Positions 44,803-53,887 are shown, numbered from the stretch's first letter. The stretch is 64,000 nucleotides of DNA from Vulcanococcus sp. (GCA_019264575.1 JAHUZV010000027.1:62001-126000), one strand, 5' to 3'. The notes: a model not told the origin generated them from the letters alone. A program made the numbers and translations.

Positions 44803-46368
44803 GTGAAAGCTCCTGCACGGCTCTGGCTCTGGATCGGTGGCGGCCTGCTGGTGCTGGTGGTGTTCACCGCTGTGCTGCAGGCGATCAACAACCTGATCTG
44901 GCAGCTGAGCTACCTGCTGCCGGCCTGGCTGGTGGGCCCCTTCACCCTGCTGCTGTTTGGCGGTGGCGCCTTGCTGATCGCGCGGGTGGCCTGGCCATGG
45001 CTTGAGGGCTGGCGGCGAAAGCGCAGTGGAAGCACAAGCGCCGGGGCCACCTCCGCCGCACCGCCGAGCAACCGCCAGGAGGCAGCCCAACAGCAACTGC
45101 AGGCTGTGGATCAGCTGCTGGAGCGGATTCGCGATGCCGTGCAGCGGGAGGCCCTGCAACAGGAACGTGAGCGGGTGGCGGCCGAGCTGGAGCGCGGTGA
45201 TCTGGTGCTGGTGGTGTTCGGCACAGGCTCTGCCGGCAAAACCTCGCTGATCCGGGCGTTGCTGAAGGATGTGGTGGGTCGGGTGGGTGCCGCCATGGGT
45301 TCCACTGATGCCTGCGTGAGCTACCGCCTGCGCCTGCAGAACCTCAACCGCGGCATTCGCCTGGTGGATACCCCTGGCATCCTCGAAGCCGGCGATGCGG
45401 GCCAGCGGCGCGAACAGCTGGCGCGCAAGCAGGCCGCGGAAGCTGATCTGCTGCTGCTGGTGGTGGATGGCGATTTGCGCGCCGCCGAGCAGGAGGTGTT
45501 TTTGGCGCTGGCTCAGCTGGGGAAACGGCTGCTGCTGGTGCTCAACAAGTGCGACCTACGGGGCAGCGATGAGGAGCGCCGGCTGCTGGCGCTGCTGCGC
45601 CGCCGCTGCCAAGGGCGCATCGCCCCCGAAGACGTGATCGCCGCCAGCGCGGCGCCCCAATCGGTACCGATGCCCGGCGGCAAGCCGCTGCAGCCAGAGC
45701 CTGAACTTGATGCGTTGCTGCGCCGCATCGCCCAGGTGCTGCACAGCGATGGCGAAGAACTGATCGCCGACAACATCCTCATGCAAAGCCGCCGCCTGAG
45801 CGAAACGGGGCGGCGTTTGCTCAACGATCAACGCCAGCAGGATGCTGAAGCGGTGGTGGATCGCTACAGCTGGATCAGCGCTGGTGTGATCGCCGCGACG
45901 CCCCTACCCGGCATCGATTTGCTGGGTGCGGCGGCGGTGAATGCCCAGATGGTGATGGAAATCGGCCGCATCCATGGGGTGAGCCTCAGCCGCAGCTCCG
46001 CCCAGGAATTGGCGGTATCGGTTGGGCGCACCCTGGCCAGCCTGGGCGTGATCAAAGGCGGGATGGGGCTAATCAGCGCCGCGCTGAGCGTGAACCTGCC
46101 GGCCCTGGTGCTCAGCCGCGCTGTGCAGGCCGTCGGCGCGGGCTGGCTCACGCGGGTCGCCGGGCGCAGCTTCATCACCTACTTCCAGCAGGATCAGGAT
46201 TGGGGCGATGGCGGCATGCAGGAAGTGGTGCAGCGCCAGTACGACCTCAACCGCCGCGATTCAGCGCTGAAGAGCTTTCTCAGCGCAGCCTTCAACCGCG
46301 TGGTGGAGCCGTTGCAACGGCAGCAGAAGCAGGAGCAGCTGCCACCGCGGCCGGAGGGGCGGCGCTAG
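44803..46368 (+). CDS. Membrane GTPase with DUF697 (YcjF-like) domain
   Basis: A 521-residue protein. Two TM helices lie at about 5-65, then a coiled-coil linker (QLLERIRDAVQREALQQERE), then a P-loop GTPase with G1 VFGTGSAGKTSLIRALL near residue 140, G3 DTPGILEAG, and G4 VLNKCDLRGSDEE. From about 345 there is a DUF697 domain (AATPLPGIDLLGAAAVNAQM, MVMEIGRIHG). The start is GTG 44803. Such GTPases occur widely in cyanobacteria; the role is unknown but membrane-linked. The 3' end overlaps a convergent small gene by 77 bp. Confidence 0.82.
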   Translation: MKAPARLWLWIGGGLLVLVVFTAVLQAINNLIWQLSYLLPAWLVGPFTLLLFGGGALLIARVAWPWLEGWRRKRSGSTSAGATSAAPPSNRQEAAQQQLQAVDQLLERIRDAVQREALQQERERVAAELERGDLVLVVFGTGSAGKTSLIRALLKDVVGRVGAAMGSTDACVSYRLRLQNLNRGIRLVDTPGILEAGDAGQRREQLARKQAAEADLLLLVVDGDLRAAEQEVFLALAQLGKRLLLVLNKCDLRGSDEERRLLALLRRRCQGRIAPEDVIAASAAPQSVPMPGGKPLQPEPELDALLRRIAQVLHSDGEELIADNILMQSRRLSETGRRLLNDQRQQDAEAVVDRYSWISAGVIAATPLPGIDLLGAAAVNAQMVMEIGRIHGVSLSRSSAQELAVSVGRTLASLGVIKGGMGLISAALSVNLPALVLSRAVQAVGAGWLTRVAGRSFITYFQQDQDWGDGGMQEVVQRQYDLNRRDSALKSFLSAAFNRVVEPLQRQQKQEQLPPRPEGRR

Positions 46369-46519
46369 CGCTCAGCCCCATGGCCTCCGGGGGTGGTGGC
46401 AGCAGAGGCCCGCGGGAATCCAGCACCGTGATCAACACCAGATAGGCCACGGCAATCAACACCGAGATGGCGCCCGTCACGATGGCCACCCAGCGGCCGC
46501 GGGTCTGGGGTGCACTCAT
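46292..46519 (-). CDS. Small single-TM membrane protein, 75 aa
   Basis: ATG-started, beginning MSAPQTRGRWVAIVTGAISV and continuing LIAVAYLVLITVLDSRGPLL, a single membrane helix followed by Pro-rich and Ala-rich sequence. The TRGRWVA and LDSRG motifs look like a conserved picocyanobacterial small protein, but I know of no function. Its C-terminal 25 residues lie antisense to the end of the GTPase gene, and this tail is low in complexity. Confidence 0.65.
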   Translation of the reverse strand: MSAPQTRGRWVAIVTGAISVLIAVAYLVLITVLDSRGPLLPPPPEAMGLSASAAPPAAVAAAPASAAVATAPPRG

Positions 46520-46528
46520 GCGGCGAAA

Positions 46529-47980
46529 TCAGCGAAGGGGAAGCGAAGCAGGCAGAGAAGCCGCCACCACCTCGGCCACCGCCTCGAGCTCAGCGGCGCC
46601 GGTGTGGGGGTTGCCGAGCACGGCCTTGAGGTGATGACGCCCCTGATACAGCGGACGCGACAGCATCAACTGACGTTCGAGCAGGCGGTGGCGCGTCTGC
46701 TGCGACCACAGCTCCGCCTCCGCAGCCGAGAGATGTTGTGGGGTGAAAGCCAGCAGGTGCAGCGGGCCGCTGCGCAGCTCCAGGGGCATGGGCGCAAGGA
46801 GAGCCTGCAGCTGCTGGCGGCGCTCGATCGCTCCACGGAGCACCTGCTCAATGCCGTTCAGCCCCAGCTGCCGCAGACCCAACCAGAGCTTGAGAACCTC
46901 AGCAGGGCGTGTGCCCTGCAAGCCGCACTCACCACCATGGGCCTCGGCCCAGCTGGGCTCCATGTAGGGCAGGCCGGTGGCAAAGCAGGAGGCCAGCCCA
47001 TCGGGCTGGCGCAGCAGAAGCAAGGAAGAGGTCTTAGTGATGCCCAGCAGTTTCTGGGGGTTCACTGTGAGCGAATCCGCCAGCCCAAGGCCCTGAACCA
47101 GATCGGCATGGCTTGAACTGAGCCCAAACACAGCGCCGATAGCACCATCCACATGCAGCCAGATCTGGCGCACGCGGCAGATCTGGGCGACCTGATCCAG
47201 CGGATCAATCGCCCCGCGCACGGTGGTTCCGGCGGTCGCCACCACAGCAAGCACGGGCTGCCCCGCAGCGATGGCGGCATCGAGTTGAGCTGCCAGCTGA
47301 TCCAGTTGGAGGCAGCCATGGCGATCCACCGCCACGGGCTGCAAGGCCGATGGCGGCAGCCCCATCACCGCCAGCGCTTTGGCGATCGAGACATGCGCAT
47401 CAGCACTGCAAAACACCAACGCGTCTTGCGCGCCCAGCAACTGCCGCTGCTGGCGCGCCACCACCAGCGCCATCAAATTGCTGAGGCTGCCGCCACTGGC
47501 GGCCACACCACCGGCCTGCTCACCCAGGCCAAGCCGTTCGGCCATCCAGGCGCACAGGCTGCGCTCAAGCCGCGAAAGGCTCGGCGAGAGCTCTTCAGCC
47601 AGCAAATTGTTGTTGAGGCCGGCGCAAATCAGATCCGCCGCCACCGAGGCGGTGAGGGGAGGCGGATCCAGGTGGGCCATCGAACCCGGATGCACCGGAT
47701 TGAACGCCCCATCCATCACCAGCTGGAGATCATCCAGCAGGGCGAGCGGATCCAAACCGGCCTCTGCCGGGGCCACCTCCGGCAGCACGCTCAGCAAGGG
47801 CAGAGGCGAGCGCTGGCTGGAATCACCCCACCAACGGCAGAGCTGATCCGAGGCCTGCTGCAGAAATGCCAGCAGATCCGCATCCAGACCAGCAGGATCG
47901 GGAAAAAGCGGCAAAGAAGGCGCTGCCGCTGGCTCGTGCTGAGGGGCTGGAGCCAAGGGGGCGCCACAGGGTTCGCCCAT
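46529..47980 (-). CDS. Group II PLP-dependent decarboxylase, substrate unknown
   Basis: A 483-residue fold-type I enzyme of the glutamate/aromatic amino acid/diaminobutyrate decarboxylase family. Recognisable blocks are HPGSMAHLDPPPLTASVAAD, GLNNNLLAEELSPSLSRLER, SGGSLSNLMALVVARQQR, VFCSADAHVSIAKAL, the PLP-binding DLxxVDGAIGA-like WLHVDGAIGAVFG, and the lysine site LTVNPQKLLGITKT. The family usually has His before the Schiff-base Lys (HK); here it is Gln. The start is ATG 47980; longer frames overlap tadA antisense. Confidence 0.85.
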   Translation of the reverse strand: MGEPCGAPLAPAPQHEPAAAPSLPLFPDPAGLDADLLAFLQQASDQLCRWWGDSSQRSPLPLLSVLPEVAPAEAGLDPLALLDDLQLVMDGAFNPVHPGSMAHLDPPPLTASVAADLICAGLNNNLLAEELSPSLSRLERSLCAWMAERLGLGEQAGGVAASGGSLSNLMALVVARQQRQLLGAQDALVFCSADAHVSIAKALAVMGLPPSALQPVAVDRHGCLQLDQLAAQLDAAIAAGQPVLAVVATAGTTVRGAIDPLDQVAQICRVRQIWLHVDGAIGAVFGLSSSHADLVQGLGLADSLTVNPQKLLGITKTSSLLLLRQPDGLASCFATGLPYMEPSWAEAHGGECGLQGTRPAEVLKLWLGLRQLGLNGIEQVLRGAIERRQQLQALLAPMPLELRSGPLHLLAFTPQHLSAAEAELWSQQTRHRLLERQLMLSRPLYQGRHHLKAVLGNPHTGAAELEAVAEVVAASLPASLPLR

Positions 47981-48032
47981 TCTCACCAATGGCCGGGTGG
48001 GATCAGGCGCTGGCATTGTGCACAGAGCGTGG

Positions 48033-48554
48033 GTGGATGGTCTGGGGCCGGCAGAGCAACTCCTCTGGATGCAGCGGCTGCTTAGGCACGCTGAGCTGGT
48101 GGGCCACCAGGGGGAGATTCCCGTGGCCGCCGTGATGGTGGATGGCCAGGGAAGGGCAGTGGGCTGGGGCAGCAACCGGCGCGAGCGAGACCAGCAGCCC
48201 CTCGGCCATGCCGAATTGGTGGCGTTGCAGCAAGCCGCTCGCCTCCGGGGGGATTGGCGCTTCAACGACTGCACTCTGCTCGTCACCCTCGAGCCCTGCC
48301 CCATGTGCGCGGGTGCTTTGGTGCAAGCCCGGGTTGGGCGGGTGGTGTTTGGTGCCAGCGACCCCAAACGGGGAGGGCTGGGTGGTGTGCTTGATCTGAG
48401 CACCAGCCCGAGCGCCCACCACCACATGCAGGTGGTGGGCGGGGTGGAAGCGAAGCTTTGCGCTGATCAGCTCGAGCGCTGGTTCAAGCAGCGGCGGCAG
48501 CAGCAACGGGAGCAGCGCTCCGGAAGGCCGGCAGCTCCTGCTCCAGCAGGTTGA
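48033..48554 (+). CDS. tadA: tRNA adenosine(34) deaminase
   Basis: TadA converts A34 to inosine in tRNA-Arg(ACG). Zinc-site motifs are LGHAELVALQQAA and TLEPCPMCAGALVQARV, with EIPVAAVMVDGQG at the N-terminal beta strand. The start is ambiguous: GTG 48033 gives the usual leader length before WMQRLLRHAEL; an ATG at 48069 and GTG at 47997 are alternatives. The C-terminus is a Gln/Arg- then Pro/Ala-rich tail that overlaps the convergent aminotransferase gene by 71 bp. Confidence 0.93.
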   Translation: MDGLGPAEQLLWMQRLLRHAELVGHQGEIPVAAVMVDGQGRAVGWGSNRRERDQQPLGHAELVALQQAARLRGDWRFNDCTLLVTLEPCPMCAGALVQARVGRVVFGASDPKRGGLGGVLDLSTSPSAHHHMQVVGGVEAKLCADQLERWFKQRRQQQREQRSGRPAAPAPAG

Positions 48555-49674
48555 GCAGCAGATCCACGTTCTCCTCGCGGCTGTTGTAGCCCATCAGGCC
48601 AATCCGCCAAACCTTGCCGGCGAGGGCTCCGAGGCCGCCACCCACTTCGATGCCGTGCTTGTTGAGCAGGTGGAGCGTGAAGGCCTTGCCGTCCACTCCT
48701 TCGGGAATGCGCACTGTGGTGAGGGTGGGCAGGCGCAACTCCGCCGGCACATGGCACTCAAGACCGAGGGCTTCCAGGCCTGACCACAGACGCTCGGCAT
48801 TGCGGCGGTGGCGCTCCCACACGTTTTCCAGACCTTCCTCGGCGATCAGGCGCAGGGCCTCCCGCATGCCGAAGTTCATGTTCACCGGTGCGGTGTGGTG
48901 ATACACCCGATCGCTGCCCCAGTACTGGTTGAGGAGGCTCACATCGAGATACCAGTTCGGCACCTTGCCGCTGCGGGCGGCGAGCTTCTCCTCGGCGCGG
49001 GGGCCCATGGTGAAGGGACCCAGACCCGGAGGGCAGCTAAGGCCTTTCTGGCTGCAGCTGTAGGCCAAATCCACCTTCCACTCATCGAGGTAGAGCGGCA
49101 CCGCACCAAGGGAGGTGACGGTGTCGAGCAGCAGCAGGCAGTCGTACTGGCGGCAGAGATCACCGATGCCATCCATCGGCTGGCGCACGCCGGTGGAGGT
49201 TTCGGCGTGCACCATCGCCAGGATCTTGGGGCGGTGCTCCTTCAGGCCGGCTTCGATCTCCTCGAGGCTGAAGGCTTCGCCCCAGGGCTTTTCGATCGTG
49301 CGCACATCCGCGCGGTAGCGGCCGGCCATGTCCTGGAGGCGCAGGCCGAAGTAGCCCTTCACAGCCACCAGCACGGTGTCGCCGGGCTCCACCATGTTGG
49401 CGATGGTGGCTTCCATCGCCGCCGAACCCGTGCCGCTCATCGGCAGGGTGAGGCGGTTATCGGTCTGCCAGACGTAGCGCAGCAGCTCCTGCACCTCACC
49501 CATCAGGGCGACATACAAAGGATCGAGGTGCCCGATCGGCGTGCGGCTCAGGGCCTGCAGCACCGTGGGGTGGGCATTCGAAGGACCAGGACCCAGCAGC
49601 AACCGATCCGGTGTCGCGATCGGAGCGAGGTTCAGACGATGCCGATCGGACACAGAAGGAGTTGTGGTTGCCAA
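48484..49674 (-). CDS. Serine/alanine-glyoxylate aminotransferase
   Basis: A 396-residue class V aminotransferase that converts glyoxylate to glycine in photorespiration. Visible blocks are RLLLGPGPSNAHPTVLQALS, LPMSGTGSAAMEATIANMV, MVHAETSTGVRQPMDGIGDL, LLLDTVTSLGAVPLY, and the PLP lysine block AYSCSQKGLSCPPGLGPF. The start is a TTG at 49674; a GTG at 49653 is an alternative. The C-terminal tail is a run of alanines overlapping tadA. Preferred amino donor (Ser or Ala) cannot be read from sequence. Confidence 0.92.
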   Translation of the reverse strand: MATTTPSVSDRHRLNLAPIATPDRLLLGPGPSNAHPTVLQALSRTPIGHLDPLYVALMGEVQELLRYVWQTDNRLTLPMSGTGSAAMEATIANMVEPGDTVLVAVKGYFGLRLQDMAGRYRADVRTIEKPWGEAFSLEEIEAGLKEHRPKILAMVHAETSTGVRQPMDGIGDLCRQYDCLLLLDTVTSLGAVPLYLDEWKVDLAYSCSQKGLSCPPGLGPFTMGPRAEEKLAARSGKVPNWYLDVSLLNQYWGSDRVYHHTAPVNMNFGMREALRLIAEEGLENVWERHRRNAERLWSGLEALGLECHVPAELRLPTLTTVRIPEGVDGKAFTLHLLNKHGIEVGGGLGALAGKVWRIGLMGYNSREENVDLLLNLLEQELPAFRSAAPVAAAAAA

Positions 49675-49724
49675 GGCCTGGATGGGTCTGTGGAGTGGAG
49701 CCTACGCAGTCGAGGCGTGGGTGA

Positions 49725-50255
49725 TCAGCGGGCGCGAACGTTGTTGTCAGCCAAGCCGCGGCAGAGGTGATCAAACGGTGCACGCACCACCGCAGTGAGT
49801 TGCTCAGCGCTGGCCACACCGGCATCCAGCAGGAGCTCACACACCACATCCGCCATCAGAGCGATGCTGCGCACGGTGGGGCCGGTGGGCACACCCAGAC
49901 TCTTGTAAGTGTCGTCAAGTCCGTTCAGCACCCGCTCGTTGAGGATGGTGCTGTCGTCGGCCACCAGGGCGTAGCTGGCGTAGCGCAGGAAATAGTCCAT
50001 GTCGCGCAGGCAGGCGGCCCAGCGACGGGTTGTGTAGGCGTTGCCGCCAGGCAGCAGCAGCTCGGGATCCGACTGCCAGAGGCGCTGGCTGGCCTCGCGC
50101 ACGATTTCCGCGGCTTCGCGATTGATCAACTCAACAGCCGCGAGGCGGAGCTGAGCTTGCGAAAAATAGGTGGCAATGCGATCGACCGCATCACGATCGA
50201 AATAGCGGCCCAGCTGGTCGTACCGACCGATCAGACCGGTGATGGCATCGCGCAT
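49725..50255 (-). CDS. apcF: Allophycocyanin beta-18 subunit
   Basis: ApcF replaces one beta subunit in the terminal-emitter trimers of the phycobilisome core and helps pass energy to photosystem II. The sequence [20 protein letters not shown] starts the globin-like fold. Cys82 in [19 protein letters not shown] is the bilin attachment site, and Asn72 in GNAYTTRR is the usual methylated Asn. The chain is 176 residues, somewhat longer than typical because of a C-terminal extension ([16 protein letters not shown]). ATG 50255. It is divergent from glnA; no other phycobilisome gene is in the window. Confidence 0.92.
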   Translation of the reverse strand: MRDAITGLIGRYDQLGRYFDRDAVDRIATYFSQAQLRLAAVELINREAAEIVREASQRLWQSDPELLLPGGNAYTTRRWAACLRDMDYFLRYASYALVADDSTILNERVLNGLDDTYKSLGVPTGPTVRSIALMADVVCELLLDAGVASAEQLTAVVRAPFDHLCRGLADNNVRAR

Positions 50256-50304
50256 GGCGTGAAGGATCGACGCACCTGAGTCGGAACGTAGCACCCGCAA
50301 ACGC

Positions 50305-50333
50305 TCAGATCCCTTGCCATTGCACGGATCTGA
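50305..50333. repeat. 8-bp inverted repeat between apcF and glnA
   Basis: TCAGATCC and GGATCTGA, a perfect 8-bp inverted repeat with a 13-nt spacer, 50 bp upstream of the apcF start and about 57 bp upstream of the glnA NtcA site. It could be an operator shared by the divergent genes. No known regulator is assigned. Confidence 0.5.
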
Positions 50334-50389
50334 TCAAGTTGACAGAAACGGTTACGCAAGCGATTTCACCGTCACCAGTCAGCGTTTTG

Positions 50390-50432
50390 GTTACAGCTGA
50401 TACACAGCGATGGTCAGGCTGCTCCGTACGGT
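50390..50432 (+). promoter_or_regulatory. NtcA-type promoter of glnA
   Basis: GTT-N8-TAC at 50390-50403 differs from the NtcA consensus GTA-N8-TAC at one base. TACGGT at 50427-50432 fits the TAN3T -10 element, with a 23-bp gap, within the 22-24 bp spacing of NtcA class II promoters. It lies 54 bp before the glnA ATG. NtcA activation of glnA under nitrogen limitation is well known in cyanobacteria, which supports the call. Confidence 0.75.
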
Positions 50433-50485
50433 CCCGCGAGCCCGGTTCCAGGCGGGCTTCCTCTCAGCCTCCAAGCGTTCACGTC

Positions 50486-51904
50486 ATGGCCAAAACCGCC
50501 CAGGACGTCCTCCGTCAGATCAAGGACGAGGGCATCGAACTGATTGACCTCAAGTTCGTGGATCTCCACGGCAAGTGGCAGCACCTCACGGTCTGTGAGG
50601 ACCTGATCGACGAAGCCGCCTTCACCGAAGGCGTGGCCTTCGACGGCTCTTCGATCCGCGGCTGGAAAGCGATCAACGAGTCGGACATGGCGATGGTGCC
50701 CGACCCCAACACCGCCTGGATCGACCCCTTCTACAGCCACAAAACGCTCAGCCTGATCTGCTCGATTCAGGAGCCCCGCAGCGGTAAGCCCTACTCCCGT
50801 TGCCCCCGGGCTCTGGCGCAGAAGGCTCTCGATTACCTCGGCACCACCGGCCTGGCCGACACCGCCTATTTCGGTCCCGAGCCTGAGTTCTTCATCTTCG
50901 ACGACGTTCGCTACAAGAGCGCCAACGGATCCAGCTTCTACAGCGTGGATTCGATCGAAGCCCCCTGGAACACCGATCGCGTTGAGGAAGGCGGCAACCT
51001 CGCCAACAAGATCCAACTGAAGGAGGGTTACTTCCCCGTAGCCCCAAACGACACCCTGCAGGACATGCGCAGCGAAATGCTGCTCACCATGGGTGCCCTT
51101 GGCGTACCGATCGAGAAGCAGCACCACGAGGTGGCCACCGCACAGCATGAGCTCGGCATCAAGTTCGCCGAACTGATCAGCGCGGCCGACAACGTGATGA
51201 TCTACAAGTACGTGGTGCGCAACGTTGCCAAGAAGTACGGCAAAACCGCCACATTCATGCCCAAGCCGATCTTTGCCGACAACGGCAGCGGCATGCACGT
51301 GCACCAGAGCCTCTGGAAAGGCGGCCAGCCCCTGTTCTGGGGCGAAGGCACCTACGCCAACCTCTCCCAGACCGCGCGCTGGTACATCGGTGGCCTGCTG
51401 AAGCACGCTCCCAGCTTCCTGGCGTTTACCAACCCCACCACCAACAGCTACAAGCGCCTGGTGCCGGGCTTCGAGGCACCGGTGAACCTGGTGTACTCCC
51501 AGGGCAACCGCTCCGCCGCCGTGCGCATCCCGCTCACCGGCATGAACCCCAAGGCCAAGCGCCTCGAGTTCCGCTCCGGCGATGCCCTCTCCAACCCCTA
51601 CCTGGGCTTCGCGGCGATGCTGATGGCCGGCATCGACGGCATCAAGAACCAGATCGATCCGGGCGATGGCACCGACGTTGACCTGTTCGAACTCTCCGCC
51701 GAAGAGCTCGCCAAGATCTCCACGGTTCCCGCTTCTCTGAACGGCTCACTGGAAGCCCTCAAGGCCGACCACGAGTACCTGCTGGCCGGTGGCGTCTTCA
51801 CCGAAGACTTCATCGATAACTGGATCGCTCTGAAATACGAGGAAGTGCAGCAGCTGCGTCAGCGGCCGCACCCCCACGAATTCACCATGTACTACGACGC
51901 CTGA
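50486..51904 (+). CDS. glnA: Glutamine synthetase type I
   Basis: GlnA joins ammonium to glutamate and is the entry point of nitrogen. The 472-residue protein starts [19 protein letters not shown]. The beta-grasp domain block [13 protein letters not shown] is followed by the ATP/glutamate blocks [58 protein letters not shown] and NRSAAVRIP. It fits the GSI group found in picocyanobacteria. The ATG at 50486 is used; an upstream frame is leader. It has an NtcA-type promoter and an intrinsic terminator. Confidence 0.98.
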   Translation: MAKTAQDVLRQIKDEGIELIDLKFVDLHGKWQHLTVCEDLIDEAAFTEGVAFDGSSIRGWKAINESDMAMVPDPNTAWIDPFYSHKTLSLICSIQEPRSGKPYSRCPRALAQKALDYLGTTGLADTAYFGPEPEFFIFDDVRYKSANGSSFYSVDSIEAPWNTDRVEEGGNLANKIQLKEGYFPVAPNDTLQDMRSEMLLTMGALGVPIEKQHHEVATAQHELGIKFAELISAADNVMIYKYVVRNVAKKYGKTATFMPKPIFADNGSGMHVHQSLWKGGQPLFWGEGTYANLSQTARWYIGGLLKHAPSFLAFTNPTTNSYKRLVPGFEAPVNLVYSQGNRSAAVRIPLTGMNPKAKRLEFRSGDALSNPYLGFAAMLMAGIDGIKNQIDPGDGTDVDLFELSAEELAKISTVPASLNGSLEALKADHEYLLAGGVFTEDFIDNWIALKYEEVQQLRQRPHPHEFTMYYDA

Positions 51905-51957
51905 TTTAGAAGTCTGTAGCAATACGAGACTGAATATTCTCAAGAACTCCACACGCT

Positions 51958-51982
51958 GGCCCCCAAACCGGAGGCCTTTTTT
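51958..51982 (+). terminator. Intrinsic terminator of glnA
   Basis: GGCCCCC / GGAGGCC stem (one mismatch) followed by six T residues, 53 bp after the glnA stop. It marks the left edge of the low-GC segment. Confidence 0.8.
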
Positions 51983-52384
51983 ATGATCGATGACACGAGA
52001 AGTCAGCCTAAGGAGGGCCCACTTGGCGCAAGACCTGCGACGGGATACAACGCCGCCAGCGACATCGGTCCTTGAGGGGCAAGGTCTGATGGAAGTTCAA
52101 GTAGCTCTGCGTACGCCCTTCGGATGCGACCAGAGCAATGAGTCATTGAAAGAAAGACTGCGACGCGTTGCTTTCGGAACGCATATTCGCTAATCGAGAT
52201 TACCTCCCAACTTTAGTAAGACGCGAGATTCCAGCCAAGGACTTTATCCCTGAACTCCCGAACCACACCCCCCCGGAGGCATCTCTACCGACAAAGTTTT
52301 ATTTATAACAGATACTTTAATTCCCTAGCGAATTCATCTCATAACCACCCGACATTTGCCCCCCACCATGACTTCGGCGTTAAG
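51983..52384. other. Low-GC intergenic leader without a supported gene
   Basis: This stretch of about 400 bp after the glnA terminator has no recognisable gene. A 67-codon ATG frame at 51990-52193 has no family resemblance. From about 52290 the sequence becomes AT-rich (TTTTATTTATAACAGATACT), which may contain promoter elements for the DUF4331 gene, for example TATAAC at 52304-52309. An ATG at 52368 opens only a 16-codon frame in another phase before stop codons. Confidence 0.5.
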
Positions 52385-53887
52385 TTGGCACGAGAACCCA
52401 CGTCTTGCAAGAACCTAAAAGTAAAGATTTGCATTCCACCAAGCAAACTCAGCCTGGCTTGCTACGGTGAACAAGAGTCTGCTAGCAGAAAAGTGGCCGA
52501 TCACGCCGATCACTTGACAAGTTCGAACGGGGTTTCGATTGACGCCCCCCTACATGAGCTGAGCGATTATCACCTATACGAAAAGGGCGAGAATATCGTA
52601 TTCAGTTTCGCGTTCAATCCAAGCAACAAATCCCGAGACGGATCACAAATCCCCTTTGGCGAGTCTCAGAAGCTCAAGGTTTACCTTGATTTCGACTCAA
52701 AAATCAGTCGGGATAACCAAGAGTTAAACGACGTGGCTGGCGGAAGCTTTAAGAATCCTTCGGGTATCAGAGAAGACGCCACGATTTTCCTTACACTCAA
52801 AAACAATAAACTAAACTATCGTGTCCACGGAATCGGCGGGTTCAACGGCAGAACAATTAGCGATGGCATCGGGAAAACATTCCATGGTACGCGTTCCGAG
52901 GTATTCCAATTTGGGCCTCTTGTGCGCTCAAACCGCAACTTCATTATATTTGAGATCGATAAAAAGAAGTTGTTTGCTCAAGACAGTGACAAGACTTTTG
53001 TATCATGGGCTCGCTCGTATCTCTCAAAGGGAGACACCTATCTTGATAGCAATGGCGTCGAGAGAACTGCCGATCAGACCTATTCAGATCTTATTGGACG
53101 CGCCTTAAAAGACCAAAATCCGGTGGAGATCCGCTTGCAGAATGGACTCCACCCCTCCAAGCACGTTGCGAATGGCTTTGGCTACCCAGATGTTGTCATT
53201 TACGACACATCAAAACCAGCAGGGATCCCCAATGGCCGAGCCTTAGAAGACGATATTATCACGTATCTCCAACAGTTTAATAATACGACTCCCCCTACGA
53301 CATCTCCTTCCAATAGAGATGGTGTTGACTTTGCAGCCAATGCTCAGGTTGACCCCGAGGCCTTCACCACCGACCAAGGCTTCTACGAAGATGTGAACAG
53401 GAATGACATGCGGATCTGGGGCAGCTTTCCCTATGTCGGCGATGCCTACAACATCCCGTCACAGCTCAGAAGCGAAAACGTCTACCGCTTTTACGACAAG
53501 GTAACTGGCTCTCACTATCTAACGTCTAACGCCAAAGACATTGAAAAGCAGCAAGGCAAGACAGGAGTTATTGACGAGGGTGTCGCCTTCGTTTCTACAG
53601 ACGTGAGGGGCAAAGCCGTTTATCGCTTCATCAATACAAAAAACGACACTTATTTCTGGACTGCAAGCATTCAGGAATACGACAAGTTCAATGCCAAAAA
53701 GAATTACACTTACGAAGGCGAAACGTTCTGGGTTCAGCCTCCGGGTTCGCTCACGCCTGGTTCTACAGAAGTATCCCGATTATTCGAACCAGACTCAAAA
53801 CGCTATTTCTGGACAGCTAACCCTAATGAAGTCACGAGCTTGCTCGGCGACGGATGGGTGAATCAGGGCCTCGCCTGGACGGTCTAG
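52385..53887 (+). CDS. DUF4331 protein with three DUF5648-like C-terminal repeats
   Basis: The first two-thirds is a DUF4331 domain: DHADHLTSSNGVSIDAPLHE near residue 39, HELSDYHLYEKGENIVFSFA near 57, FGPLVRSNRNFIIFEID, and the hallmark YPDVVIYDTSKPAGIPNGRA then LEDDI near 273. After a linker, three DUF5648-like units follow: VYRFYDKVTGSHYLTSNAKD, VYRFINTKNDTYFWTASIQE and LFEPDSKRYFWTANPNEV, each ending in an EG-V-F or G-A-W strand. Functions of both families are unknown; secreted or surface roles are likely. Codon use is much lower in GC than neighbours, suggesting transfer. The start is unclear: only TTG 52385 or GTG 52493 (giving ADHADHL) is available, and no signal peptide is seen. Confidence 0.8.
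   Translation: MAREPTSCKNLKVKICIPPSKLSLACYGEQESASRKVADHADHLTSSNGVSIDAPLHELSDYHLYEKGENIVFSFAFNPSNKSRDGSQIPFGESQKLKVYLDFDSKISRDNQELNDVAGGSFKNPSGIREDATIFLTLKNNKLNYRVHGIGGFNGRTISDGIGKTFHGTRSEVFQFGPLVRSNRNFIIFEIDKKKLFAQDSDKTFVSWARSYLSKGDTYLDSNGVERTADQTYSDLIGRALKDQNPVEIRLQNGLHPSKHVANGFGYPDVVIYDTSKPAGIPNGRALEDDIITYLQQFNNTTPPTTSPSNRDGVDFAANAQVDPEAFTTDQGFYEDVNRNDMRIWGSFPYVGDAYNIPSQLRSENVYRFYDKVTGSHYLTSNAKDIEKQQGKTGVIDEGVAFVSTDVRGKAVYRFINTKNDTYFWTASIQEYDKFNAKKNYTYEGETFWVQPPGSLTPGSTEVSRLFEPDSKRYFWTANPNEVTSLLGDGWVNQGLAWTV

Noticed and set aside
47981..48427. Extension of the PLP decarboxylase opposite tadA
   Set aside because: The sequence has no decarboxylase features and is antisense to the clear TadA zinc motifs.
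51990..52193. 67-codon ATG frame after glnA
   Set aside because: No recognisable family, no hydrophobic or structured pattern, and the composition is of an intergenic kind; not enough to call a gene.
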